Shown here: positions 18,532-26,604 of the stretch, piece after piece
Layout: each line of letters opens with the position of its first letter
Numbering within the stretch: position 1 is the first letter of the stretch
Assembly (NCBI GenBank): GCA_944391015.1
Contig: CALXRZ010000009.1
Coordinates: forward strand, 1-40,595
From: an uncultured Clostridia bacterium
Lineage (GTDB): Bacteria > Bacillota > Clostridia > TANB77 > CAG-508
DNA length: 40,595 nucleotides
Reading direction: 5' to 3'
Position numbers and translations under genes: made by a program
The notes under the pieces: model-generated
What the model was told of the DNA's origin: nothing
The model's database searches: none
What the model saw: only the letters and a program-made list of their open reading frames with translations

Positions 18532-18774
18532 TTATTGTAGTTCAGTCTTTACAGTCTGTATTTCCGTAACAGTTGCTGTTTGCGCAGGTTTGTAATACCC
18601 TTTAGCTTGTGCAGTTTTAAAAAGCTCATATTGAAAACTTTCGTCGCTATTCCTTATTTGCTGTAACGCCTGTCTTAATTGCATATTTTCTGTTTCAGAT
18701 ATTGCAGTTTGGTATGAACCAAGATTTGCTTTAACTCCTGCTAAAATATCATTTACCATTGTCTTTTCATCCAT
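18532..18774 (-). CDS. CotF-like spore coat protein (80 aa)
   Basis: A short helical protein: DILAGVKANLGSYQTAISE, then LRQALQQIRNSDESFQYELF and AQAKGYYKPAQ. The last stretch (Q-A-x-x-K-G-Y-Y-x-P-A) is the signature of the CotF/YhcQ coat family, established in Bacillus and Clostridia. The C-terminal about 15 residues are a Thr/Val/Gln-rich tail. The gene lies 30 bases after its partner, and the pair forms the usual two-gene coat unit. Its presence indicates that the organism forms spores. Confidence 0.85.
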   Translation of the reverse strand: MDEKTMVNDILAGVKANLGSYQTAISETENMQLRQALQQIRNSDESFQYELFKTAQAKGYYKPAQTATVTEIQTVKTELQ

Positions 18775-18804
18775 AAAATACTCACATTCCTTTCTTTTTT
18801 TGTT

Positions 18805-18993
18805 CTAATTATTTAAAAATGACATCAATTTTTGTTTTGTGTTTAGGCTGTCTTGTGCAGCTTTTGTAAACATTTGCTTTATTTGTGGATCTACAGCTTG
18901 AGAAGCATAAGTATTTAGTTTTTGGTATGATGTCTCGTGTGCCCCTATAAAGTGTCTTAAGTTTTGTAATTCTACTTGGCTTAAATTTGGCAT
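18805..18993 (-). CDS. Small CotF-family spore protein (62 aa)
   Basis: The product starts MPNLSQVELQNLRHFIGAHE and is helical throughout. It resembles the N-terminal or paired half of CotF-like proteins (LRHFIGAHETSYQKL; YASQAVDPQIKQMF). Ribosome binding site AAAGGAATG precedes the ATG. Transcribed with the downstream 80-residue coat gene. The family call rests on pattern and pairing. Confidence 0.78.
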   Translation of the reverse strand: MPNLSQVELQNLRHFIGAHETSYQKLNTYASQAVDPQIKQMFTKAAQDSLNTKQKLMSFLNN

Positions 18994-19026
18994 TTAACTT
19001 CATTCCTTTCATTTTAATTTCTATTT

Positions 19027-19055
19027 TATTATGTATATTTTTTCTAAATTTATAC
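19027..19055 (-). promoter_or_regulatory. Candidate forespore (SigF/SigG-type) promoter of the coat pair
   Basis: On the minus strand: GTATA (19051-19055), 17 bases, CATAATA (19027-19033). This fits the SigF/SigG pattern GHATR and CATnnTA and lies 33 bases before the first coat gene. It overlaps the base of the upstream gene's terminator. Confidence 0.5.
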
Positions 19056-19108
19056 AAAAAAATTACAATTTACAAAATTGGCCGAGCCAAAATTGTAAAT
19101 TGTAAATT
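19055..19108 (-). terminator. Terminator after the membrane-anchored protein gene
   Basis: Near-perfect 22-bp stem with a 3-base loop (GCC-cga-GGC at its tip, arms rich in TTTACAA), followed on the minus strand by TTTTTTT. It ends the gene whose stop is at 19120. Confidence 0.85.
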
Positions 19109-19119
19109 TTTTGCAAATT

Positions 19120-19812
19120 TTATATTTCTGGTTCTGTTATATCTGCATCCGTTACTTTTCCAAATGAGTATTCAGAACTTCTAATGTCCTCTTGTTCTTG
19201 TCCATCTACTTCTAGTATATTTTTTACTTGTTTTACTAAACCTGTTTCTTTGTCTACATATACTTGAATTTCTTTACAGTTTTCATCATATAACCAACTA
19301 CTATTATGTTTGCTAGTTAAAACATAGCAGTCTGTTCCGTCTAAGTTTTCGGTTTTAATAGATGTTACTATACTATTGTAAAATAGATCAAATAAATTAT
19401 CACTACTTGTAGCACTTGATAATATTAAATGATTTGACCAGCCACCATCACTTTCTCTTTCAAATTTAATATTGCCATTTTTCTCTGAATAGATTCTTAC
19501 CTTATCTTTATATACGTATTGAATAATTTTTGTATTGTTGTCTGCTGAAGTGATTACATCTTTTTCTACTCCGTCTTTGTAATATATTTCAAAGTTTTTT
19601 ACTTTTGACATATCTATATCAACTTGTGAGTCAAAGGTAGTTTTTGAATATATGTTATTTTGTTGTTGATATTCTTGTAGTTTACTCTCCAAAGAAGATA
19701 TAATTGTTGCTTTTCTTGAGATTATTATAACTAAGACTAGTAGAATGAGTAAAATAATTAAAATTAAGATTTGCTTCCAAATCTTTTTCTTTTTTTCATT
19801 TTTTTCATCCAT
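19120..19812 (-). CDS. Membrane-anchored extracytoplasmic protein, unknown function
   Basis: 230 residues from ATG 19812 (GGAGGG 7 bases upstream; an in-frame TTG at 19818 is less likely). There is a basic start, then one membrane helix (about 12-32, ILILIILLILLVLVIII), then a beta-rich outer region: FEIYYKDGVEKDVITS, YVYKDKVRIYSEKNGNIKF, CYVLTSKHNSSWLY and YVDKETGLVKQV. The last phrases resemble LolA/LppX-like or DUF4367-type sheets that measure outer lipids or sigma-factor stress, but I cannot assign a family. It is the only gene of its transcript, with its own promoter and terminator. Confidence 0.75.
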   Translation of the reverse strand: MDEKNEKKKKIWKQILILIILLILLVLVIIISRKATIISSLESKLQEYQQQNNIYSKTTFDSQVDIDMSKVKNFEIYYKDGVEKDVITSADNNTKIIQYVYKDKVRIYSEKNGNIKFERESDGGWSNHLILSSATSSDNLFDLFYNSIVTSIKTENLDGTDCYVLTSKHNSSWLYDENCKEIQVYVDKETGLVKQVKNILEVDGQEQEDIRSSEYSFGKVTDADITEPEI

Positions 19813-19851
19813 TACCAATCCCTCCTTTCTTTTGTTTTATATGCTAGTTTT

Positions 19852-19880
19852 ATATTATACAAAAATAATTTTTTTGTCAA
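19852..19880 (-). promoter_or_regulatory. Promoter of the membrane-anchored protein gene
   Basis: Perfect -35 TTGACA (19875-19880). The -10 is TATAAT with a 15-base spacer (19854-19859) or TAATAT with a 17-base spacer (19852-19857). About 40 bases before the start codon. Confidence 0.65.
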
Positions 19881-19923
19881 TAAATTTATTTTCAGTGCTC
19901 TTATTATAATATTTGTAAAAAAA

Positions 19924-22272
19924 TTAAATTATCTCTAAGTTTGCAAATTTTGCCATTAGCCTCTTGTGGCCTGCTTTGTCAAAAGATATATCTAATTTAT
20001 AGTCTTCGCCCTCTTCTTCTATTTTGTTGATTATTCCCTCACCAAATTTTTTGTGGTATATACGTTGTCCTTCTTTATATTTAGATATATCTGCTTCTGT
20101 ATTTACCTTTTTGCTATTTAATGAATTTAAAAAGTTTTCTGCAGTTTTAAATTGGAATCCATTGCTTCCATTAAAATTACCAGTGCCTGTACCATTTTTC
20201 AAACCAAAGCCTTTTGCTGCAACTCCAATGTTATTATTGCCATAATTAAAATTGCCACCTATTTTATATGTATTTACTTTAGAGCTATTTCCATATTCCC
20301 ATTTATATCCACTATCTTCAAATTCGTCTGTTTTTGAGTTATCAAGTAGCTCGTATCCGTCTAATAAATCTGATGGTATTTCATTTATAAATCTTGAAAT
20401 TTGATTATAGCTTGTAGAACCAAATATTGTTCTTTTTTTAGCACAAGTTAAATATAGGTATTGTTTTGCTCTTGTTATTCCTACGTAAAATAAACGCCTT
20501 TCCTCTTCTAATTCTTTTGGTTCGCCTATTGATTTATTTCCTGGGAATATTCCCTCTTCTAAGCCAACTAAGAATACAACTGGGAATTCTAGTCCCTTTG
20601 CACTATGCAATGTCATAAGTGTTACTGAGTCTTCGCTATCTTCCATTCCATCAATATCTGAGCTTAAAGTAATTCCCTCTAAGAAGTCCCCCAATGTATT
20701 TTCTGCCTCTTCTTCTTCAAACTCTATTGCTACTGTTAAAAATTCCTCTAAGTTTTCTATCCTAGATTCTGCCTCTGTTGTATTTTCCAACTCTAAAGCT
20801 TTTGTGTACCCTGTTTTGTTTAGTGTTTCTTTTATAAGTTCTGATATGCTAAGTTCTTCCATTTTGCTTCTTAAGTACTCTATTGTTTGAACAAATTCAT
20901 CTGCATTTGCTTTTACTCTGTTTAATCCGTATTCATCTGCGTGTTTTATAATATCAAACATTGAAAGTCCTGTTTTTTCTGATATTTCTTGGATATTGTC
21001 TATACTTGTTTTTCCAATTCCTCTTTTCGGTTCGTTTATTACTCTTCTTAAAGATATATTATCTGAAAAATTATATATAAGTCTTAAGTATGAAATTATA
21101 TCTTTTATTTCTTTTCTTTCATAGAATTTTAGCCCACCAACTATTTTGTATGGAATTGCTTCTCGTCTTAAAATTTCCTCTATTGCTCTTGATTGAGAGT
21201 TAATTCTGTATAAAATTGAAAAGTCTGAGTATTTAAAGTATTCTTCTCTTCTTAAATGATTTATTTCTTCTACTATAAATCTTCCCTCGTCATATTCATC
21301 GTCTGCTTTATGAATTACTGGTAGAGCCCCCTCATCATTCTCAGTCCATAGTTTTTTCTCGTATTTGTTTTCATTATGCTTTATTACTGCATTTGCTGCT
21401 TTTAATATATTGCCTGTACATCTGTAGTTTTGCTCCAGTTTTACAATTTTAGTTCCTGGGAAGTCTTTTTCAAAGTTTAAAATATTAGAAATATCTGCAC
21501 CTCTAAAGCTGTATATTCCTTGGTCGTTATCCCCCACAACTGTTATGTTTCCATATTTTGATGCAAGAATTGTAACTAATGTAAATTGTGCTTTATTTGT
21601 ATCTTGATACTCATCAACTAAAACATATTGGAATTTATTTGTATAATATTCTAATGCATCTTCGTTATTTGTAAGTATTTTTATTGTATAATTTATAATA
21701 TCATCAAAATCTATTGCATTATTTTCTTTAAGTCTTTGTTGATATAGCTCATATATTCTACCAATTACTTCTTTTCTATAGTCTCCTGCATATTTGGTTT
21801 GATATGCTTTTGGCTCTAGCATTTCGTTTTTTCCATTGCTAATTTCGGCTAAAACGCTTCTATCCGTAAACATTTTGTCATCCACTTTTAAAGTTTTCAT
21901 ACACTCTTTAATAAGTGTTTTTTGGTCTGATGTATCAAAAATTAAAAATGTGTGGTCAAAGCCTAGTCTATCAATGTATTTTCTTAAAATACGCACACAA
22001 ATTGAGTGGAATGTTCCAATCCACATATCTTTTGCTACATCTCCAACAAGCCCCTCTACCCTTTCTTTCATTTCATTTGCTGCTTTATTTGTAAAAGTAA
22101 TTGCTAAAATGTTCCAAGGTTTTATGTATTTTTCACTCATTAAATATGCAATTTTATGTGTTAATACCTTTGTTTTCCCACTTCCTGCACCTGCAATTAC
22201 TAGGCAAGGTCCTTCTGTGGCAAGTACTGCTTCTTTTTGTTTATTGTTTAATCCTTCTATTAAATCTTGCAT
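19924..22272 (-). CDS. pcrA: ATP-dependent DNA helicase PcrA (UvrD/Rep family)
   Basis: 782 residues. A superfamily 1A 3'-5' helicase for DNA repair and clearing replication blocks. Motifs in order: Q motif (LNNKQKEAV), Walker A (GAGSGKTKVL, residue about 27), motif Ia (ILAITFTNKAANEM), Walker B (YVLVDEYQDTN), motif III (VVGDNDQGIYSFRGA), motif IV (LEQNYRC), motif V (VTLMTLHSAKGLEF) and motif VI (ERRLFYVGITRAK). The C-terminal KYKEGQRIYHKKFGEGIINK is the PcrA-type Tudor-like tail that binds RNA polymerase in Bacillus. A Gly/Asn linker lies at about 665-710. The length is slightly above B. subtilis PcrA. The start has no adjacent Shine-Dalgarno (see leader). Confidence 0.95.
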   Translation of the reverse strand: MQDLIEGLNNKQKEAVLATEGPCLVIAGAGSGKTKVLTHKIAYLMSEKYIKPWNILAITFTNKAANEMKERVEGLVGDVAKDMWIGTFHSICVRILRKYIDRLGFDHTFLIFDTSDQKTLIKECMKTLKVDDKMFTDRSVLAEISNGKNEMLEPKAYQTKYAGDYRKEVIGRIYELYQQRLKENNAIDFDDIINYTIKILTNNEDALEYYTNKFQYVLVDEYQDTNKAQFTLVTILASKYGNITVVGDNDQGIYSFRGADISNILNFEKDFPGTKIVKLEQNYRCTGNILKAANAVIKHNENKYEKKLWTENDEGALPVIHKADDEYDEGRFIVEEINHLRREEYFKYSDFSILYRINSQSRAIEEILRREAIPYKIVGGLKFYERKEIKDIISYLRLIYNFSDNISLRRVINEPKRGIGKTSIDNIQEISEKTGLSMFDIIKHADEYGLNRVKANADEFVQTIEYLRSKMEELSISELIKETLNKTGYTKALELENTTEAESRIENLEEFLTVAIEFEEEEAENTLGDFLEGITLSSDIDGMEDSEDSVTLMTLHSAKGLEFPVVFLVGLEEGIFPGNKSIGEPKELEEERRLFYVGITRAKQYLYLTCAKKRTIFGSTSYNQISRFINEIPSDLLDGYELLDNSKTDEFEDSGYKWEYGNSSKVNTYKIGGNFNYGNNNIGVAAKGFGLKNGTGTGNFNGSNGFQFKTAENFLNSLNSKKVNTEADISKYKEGQRIYHKKFGEGIINKIEEEGEDYKLDISFDKAGHKRLMAKFANLEII

Positions 22273-22283
22273 TGGTTCTATTG

Positions 22284-22323
22284 TACAATATATTTATATT
22301 TTTAATATATTGTATACTCCTTT
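22284..22323 (-). promoter_or_regulatory. pcrA leader: Shine-Dalgarno separated from the start by an A/U hairpin
   Basis: The only good ribosome binding site, AAAGGAG (22317-22323), lies 44 bases before the ATG at 22272. Between them is a hairpin with arms TACAATATAT (minus; 22305-22314) and ATATATTGTA (22284-22293). If folded, the Shine-Dalgarno would be brought to about 13 bases from the ATG. An in-frame stop between them rules out a longer protein. Confidence 0.5.
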
Positions 22324-22473
22324 CTAGTTTATTTTTTCATTATTATTACAAGTAAGTAATTAAGTTTAATTATGGTTTTCTATTGTCTTTTTTATAAAAT
22401 TCCACACACATATGTGCATAAAAACTTTAATTTTATTGCTAATTTTTCACTTACATTTTTTGTTACTTTTGGT

Positions 22474-22502
22474 ATTATACACTAAAACAAACCAATGTTC
22501 AA
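22474..22502 (-). promoter_or_regulatory. pcrA promoter overlapping a palindrome
   Basis: On the minus strand: -35 TTGAAC (22497-22502), 17 bases, -10 TATAAT (22474-22479). This gives a leader of about 195 bases. The spacer and -35 overlap the 11-bp inverted repeat at 22487-22515. Confidence 0.65.
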
Positions 22503-22515
22503 TACCATTGGTTTG
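22487..22515. repeat. 11-bp perfect inverted repeat, operator or terminator-like
   Basis: ACAAACCAATG/CATTGGTTTGT with an 8-base loop, followed on the plus strand by TTTTTG. It covers the pcrA -35 region, so it could be an operator; as RNA it would be a terminator on the plus strand. The flanking 22516-22728 stretch has no gene but holds another perfect hairpin, TTGCTTATAA/TTATAAGCAA, near 22691-22720. Confidence 0.6.
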
Positions 22516-22728
22516 TTTTTGTAAAGATATTTTAAAATAGACTTTATCTCATTCTTTCCTAAGACACAAATCAAGTTGAAAAAGAATTAAATTTTAATTA
22601 TTTTCCAAACTTGTTCACTCCAATTTTATTTTTAATATTGGCTTTTATCTTTTTTCTTAAATTATTCTATATTGTATCATTAAGTTATTATTGCTTATAA
22701 GTGTTAATATTTATAAGCAAATCATACA

Positions 22729-22766
22729 AAAAGCTACTCAATGCAATAGCACTGAATAGCTTTTTT
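22729..22766 (-). terminator. Terminator of the glycosyltransferase transcript
   Basis: Stem of 12 with two wobble positions: GCTATTCAGTGC, loop TATT, GCATTGAGTAGC, then TTTTTG on the minus strand. It starts immediately after the stop at 22768. Confidence 0.8.
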
Positions 22767-22767
22767 A

Positions 22768-24342
22768 TTACTTATACAATATATCTATATTTTCGTTATA
22801 CTCTTCTACTTTAAAGCCTCTTTCTATCAAAACATTTTTTGAATTTTCATCATTATCAATCACATAAATCATATTATCAGCAATAGTATTGTTATAGAAA
22901 AGATATCTTCCGTAAGACCATACGACTCCATCTTGTATTAGTGCTGTATCCATAAACTCTTGTGGCGATGTTTTGTTTCCAATCAAGGTATATATGTATG
23001 TCTGTATTGCTTTGACTCTAAAGTTTATTATCTTCCCATCAAATTTTTCGTTTTGTTCTATATATTTAACGACCTCTACTGCATCATTGTTAAATGATAA
23101 ATTAGTATTTTCTTTTCCATACACTCCAAAATAATAAGCTAAAAATGCAATATAGAAAATTATATAAATAGCAATTATAAATTTAAAGATTTTATCCCTG
23201 TTTTCCGATACGTACATTATTCCAACAGCAATGTAGTAAATTAGTGAGATGTATATTGCATTTATTCTGTTTATGCCGGATTCTACTAATATGTTACACA
23301 CGCATACAGATATAAAATTTGCTAGCATAATAATATCTAATGTTAAGCGCTTTTCTTTAATATGTACCATTATGTGTTTGACAGAATCTATAAATCCAAA
23401 TAGTGCAAATGGTATACTTATGTAGTATAGTGTTCCGAATATTGGAAATGAGTTATAGTCATTATAATCAAATGCAAACATTGATTTGAATAATATAACT
23501 ATATTATGAAATATGTTACTTATATTTACTTCTCCACTTCTAAATACCCACATTTTTAGTATTGACATAAATGGTAGTTTTATTTCTTCGATTATTCCAT
23601 AGTTTACCAAAAGTGATAATATAAGTGGTATTGCGAGTAATCCTAATGGAATGCCAAATATAATTATGTCCGAGATTTTTACTTTTTTGGTATATAGCAT
23701 ATATACTAATAATAGTAGTAATAAAATTGGAATTATTATATAGCTTAGTGCATATGTATACAGCGTTATTCCGAATAATATTCCTGCTAGTAAGTATATT
23801 GCTTTTGACTTTGTTTTAACTGCTTTAGTGAGTATGTATATTGATATTAGTAGCATTGAAGATAGTAAGTTGCAATCCAAAGCCCATCTTGATTGCATAA
23901 AGTGCCAAGGGCAAATTACAATAACAAATTCTACTAATATTGCAAGCTTTTTATTTTTAAATTCTTTTGTTAATAGAAATCCAAATATCATATATAATAT
24001 TGAAAATATTAGTGCTGGAATCCTAATTACAGTAAGGCTAAAGCCACATATTTTTATTAGTAATGCTGATAAATATGTATATAATGCACTTTGCCCTCCT
24101 CCATAGTTTATAAAATATACTGGGTATGCATTTCCGAATCTATCTGTACCATAGTTTGCTATGGTGTATGCATCGTACATAGTTCCTGCTTCGTCTACAT
24201 TTATACCTATTGGAATTTTACCTAGTCCAATTGTTCTGGTAATTATTCCAACCAGCATAATTGTAATTAAAATAATAGTGTATTTATCTATTTGTTTTTT
24301 ATTGTTTTTAGTAGTTACTATATTTTTCTCTTGTGATTGCAT
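22768..24342 (-). CDS. GT39-like polytopic membrane glycosyltransferase
   Basis: 524 residues from ATG 24342 (MQSQEKN), chosen because AAAGGA lies 13 bases upstream. It has about 11 predicted membrane helices. The first outer loop has GINVDEAGTMYDAY, where the D-E pair matches the catalytic Asp-Glu of the PMT/ArnT (GT-C) superfamily. The next loop has YGTDRFGNAYPVYFINYGGGQ. The soluble C-terminal part begins near KYIEQNEKF. GT-C enzymes of this type transfer a sugar from a lipid-phosphate donor to an acceptor outside the membrane. Substrate unknown. It follows the ZIP gene by 72 bases with a hairpin between. Confidence 0.78.
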   Translation of the reverse strand: MQSQEKNIVTTKNNKKQIDKYTIILITIMLVGIITRTIGLGKIPIGINVDEAGTMYDAYTIANYGTDRFGNAYPVYFINYGGGQSALYTYLSALLIKICGFSLTVIRIPALIFSILYMIFGFLLTKEFKNKKLAILVEFVIVICPWHFMQSRWALDCNLLSSMLLISIYILTKAVKTKSKAIYLLAGILFGITLYTYALSYIIIPILLLLLLVYMLYTKKVKISDIIIFGIPLGLLAIPLILSLLVNYGIIEEIKLPFMSILKMWVFRSGEVNISNIFHNIVILFKSMFAFDYNDYNSFPIFGTLYYISIPFALFGFIDSVKHIMVHIKEKRLTLDIIMLANFISVCVCNILVESGINRINAIYISLIYYIAVGIMYVSENRDKIFKFIIAIYIIFYIAFLAYYFGVYGKENTNLSFNNDAVEVVKYIEQNEKFDGKIINFRVKAIQTYIYTLIGNKTSPQEFMDTALIQDGVVWSYGRYLFYNNTIADNMIYVIDNDENSKNVLIERGFKVEEYNENIDILYK

Positions 24343-24403
24343 TTTTATTTTCTTTTCCTTTCTTAGGTTTACATCTTGAATTTTACTACACCATATAGAT
24401 AAA

Positions 24404-24430
24404 TGCAATGAATTTTATATATTCATTGCA
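24404..24430. repeat. Hairpin at the end of the ZIP gene
   Basis: Perfect 10-bp inverted repeat TGCAATGAAT/ATTCATTGCA with a 7-base loop spanning the ZIP stop codon. Without a full T-run it would be a weak terminator or an mRNA 3' stabiliser. Confidence 0.45.
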
Positions 24431-25244
24431 AATACCCCTATTATAAAGCCTATTAAATTGCCAATTGCCGACATTCTACCTTGGTATAACATATTAGATT
24501 CTGGTGTGAGTTCTCCAGATACAATGTATATCATTGCACCAGCTGAAAATGCTAGGCATAAAGCTATTATTTCTTGTGATATTCCTCCAACTATGCTTCC
24601 GAAAAAATGCTCCTGCTCCTGTTGTTATTCCAGATAACACTACATAGTATATTACTTTTGATGGCTTCATTCCTCCATTTCTCATTGGTACTGCCATTGA
24701 TATTCCTTCTGGTATATCGTGGAAACAAATTGCTATTGCAAGAGATAGTCCAAGTCTTACGGAAGCTTCATATCCAGACCCTATTGCTAGCCCCTCTGGA
24801 AAATTATGTATTGCTAATCCTATGCTAACTATCATTCCTGTTTTTAGTAAATTTATCTTTTTCTTTTCATTATCACAATCTATGTTTTTGCCTTTTGTAA
24901 TTAACTTTTTGTTGTTATAACTTTTGGAATTTATGGTGTTTGCATTTTTATATCGTTTTTGAAATAAGTTATCCACAAATATATCACATATTATCATCAT
25001 TATTATTCCTAATACTATACCCAAAATAACAACAATTAAGTTTGCTATTTCTAATGCTTCAGGTATCAATTCGAAACAAATAATTGCTGTCATAAGTCCG
25101 AGAAGCAAATGACAATATAAAACTTAAAAACTTATTTGAAGTTTTTTTCAGTTTTACCCCTATTATTCCACCAATTGTAGTACCAAAAGTTCCAAAAAAA
25201 AGACCTATTAAAGTAGTTTTTATAATTTCCTCTATATATACCAC
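24415..25244 (-). CDS. ZIP family metal transporter, needs two +1 frameshifts at CGG
   Basis: Read with one base skipped at 25100 and another at 24601, the gene gives a complete 275-residue ZIP protein (GufA/ZupT type; Zn2+ and related divalent metals across the membrane). Segment 1 (residues 1-48) ends LSFILSFAS. Segment 2 begins GLMTAIICFELIPEALE and carries both metal-binding motifs, HNFPEGLAIG and FHDIPEGISMA, ending GAGAFF. Segment 3 begins GSIVGGISQEIIALCLAF and includes GAMIYIVSGELTPES, ending at TAA 24415. A Lys/Asn-rich cytoplasmic loop separates the halves. At both junctions the zero-frame codon is CGG and reading resumes on GGA (Gly). The start is probably GTG 25244, with poor ribosome binding site spacing. 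A true pseudogene is possible, but the coincidence of codon and site argues otherwise. Confidence 0.82.
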
Positions 25245-25252
25245 TTCCTATT

Positions 25253-25285
25253 CATATAAATTTTAATGATTATTAAATTTATATG
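25253..25285. promoter_or_regulatory. Palindrome upstream of the ZIP gene, possible metalloregulator operator
   Basis: Perfect CATATAAATTT/AAATTTATATG with an 11-base centre (TAATGATTATT). It lies 8 bases before the ZIP start, and the centre resembles the AT-rich half of Fur/Zur boxes. A second inverted repeat, TATGATGC/GCATCATA, lies at 25301-25333. Assignment to a metal regulator is inference. Confidence 0.4.
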
Positions 25286-25432
25286 AGTCTTTTATTTTAT
25301 TATGATGCTTTTTTGTCTATTTATCGCATCATACCACACTTTATTTTCATCTAAATTTTATTGAACTTAATTGTAACTATTGTCACTATTGCTTATTTGT
25401 AGCCTTAGTTATCACAGTAATAAAATTAGGCA

Positions 25433-25472
25433 TAAAAAATACATCTCTATTAAATTAGTAAAGATGTATTTT
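25433..25472 (-). terminator. Terminator of prfA
   Basis: Perfect stem AATACATCT/AGATGTATT with a 15-base loop, followed on the minus strand by TTTTT. It lies 8 bases beyond the prfA stop. Confidence 0.8.
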
Positions 25473-25479
25473 AATTTTC

Positions 25480-26553
25480 TTATTCCTCGTCACCCTTTAA
25501 TTTTTCAGCTCTATCTGCTGCGATTAAGTTATCTATCATTTCATCTAAGTTTCCATTCAAGAAATCTTCCATTTGATATATAGAAAGTCCTATTCTATGG
25601 TCAGTAATACGTCCTTGTGGGTAATTGTATGTTCTAATTTTTTCACTTCTATCTCCACTACCTACTTGTGATTTTCTTGCATTTCTAATTTCGCTATCTT
25701 GTTTTTGTTTTTCCATATCATATAGCTTGGTTTTTAACATTCTCATAGCGTTATCTTTGTTTTGGAATTGTGAACGCTCTGTCTGGCATTCTACTACTAT
25801 TCCTGTTGGTTCGTGAATAAGTCTTACTGCTGAAGATGTTTTGTTTATATGTTGTCCACCTGCACCAGATGACCTAAATACTTCCATTTTTATGTCTGAT
25901 GGATTTATTTCTACTTCGACATCTTCTACTACTGGAAGTACTGCAACGGTTACTGTAGATGTATGTATTCTACCGCTTGCTTCTGTGTCTGGAACTCTTT
26001 GAACTCTATGTACGCCACTTTCAAATTTTAGTCTACTATATGCTCCTTTGCCTGTAATCATAAAAGATATTTCTTTGTATCCTCCAAGTCCAGTTTCGTT
26101 TTCGTTTAATATTTCTAACTTCCAATGTTTTCTTTCTGCATACATAGAATACATTCTAAATAGTGTTCCTGCAAATAATGCTGCCTCATCTCCACCTGCA
26201 CCTGCTCTAATTTCGCATATTACGTTTTTGTCATCATCTTTATCCTTTGGAATTAGTAATATTTTTATTTCTTCTTCTATTTTAGGTAATTTTTCTTTAG
26301 CTTCTAGCATTTCCATTTCTGCTAAATCTTTTAATTCTTTATCTGTTGAAGCATCATCCATCATTTCTTTTGCTTCTTGATACTCTTTTTCTACTTTTTT
26401 ATATTCTCTATATTTTTCTACTATAGGTTCTAGTTCGGCGTGTTCTTTCATATATTCTCTCCATTCGTTTTGCCTAGCTATTACCTCTGGGTCACTTATT
26501 TTTTGTGTTAGTTCTTCGAATCTTTTCTCTACTGCCTCTAGTTTTTGAAACAT
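25480..26553 (-). CDS. prfA: Peptide chain release factor 1
   Basis: 357 residues. RF1 releases the protein at UAA and UAG. The stop-codon motif region is [18 protein letters not shown] (PxT, as PDT here) and the catalytic loop is [16 protein letters not shown] (GGQ). The N-terminal coiled-coil domain ([14 protein letters not shown]) is complete. Ribosome binding site AAAGGAATG precedes ATG 26553. It sits 51 bases after the YhaN-like gene. The length matches the family. Confidence 0.96.
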   Translation of the reverse strand: MFQKLEAVEKRFEELTQKISDPEVIARQNEWREYMKEHAELEPIVEKYREYKKVEKEYQEAKEMMDDASTDKELKDLAEMEMLEAKEKLPKIEEEIKILLIPKDKDDDKNVICEIRAGAGGDEAALFAGTLFRMYSMYAERKHWKLEILNENETGLGGYKEISFMITGKGAYSRLKFESGVHRVQRVPDTEASGRIHTSTVTVAVLPVVEDVEVEINPSDIKMEVFRSSGAGGQHINKTSSAVRLIHEPTGIVVECQTERSQFQNKDNAMRMLKTKLYDMEKQKQDSEIRNARKSQVGSGDRSEKIRTYNYPQGRITDHRIGLSIYQMEDFLNGNLDEMIDNLIAADRAEKLKGDEE

Positions 26554-26604
26554 AAAGCTATCATTCCTTTCAATTTAATCCTTACTATTATACATTATTT
26601 TTCT

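Noticed and set aside
24415-25244. ZIP gene as an ordinary pseudogene or sequencing error
   Set aside because: Both indels give CGG before GGA, all motifs and the stop are intact, and an unrelated gene shows the same signature. Read-level confirmation is still needed.
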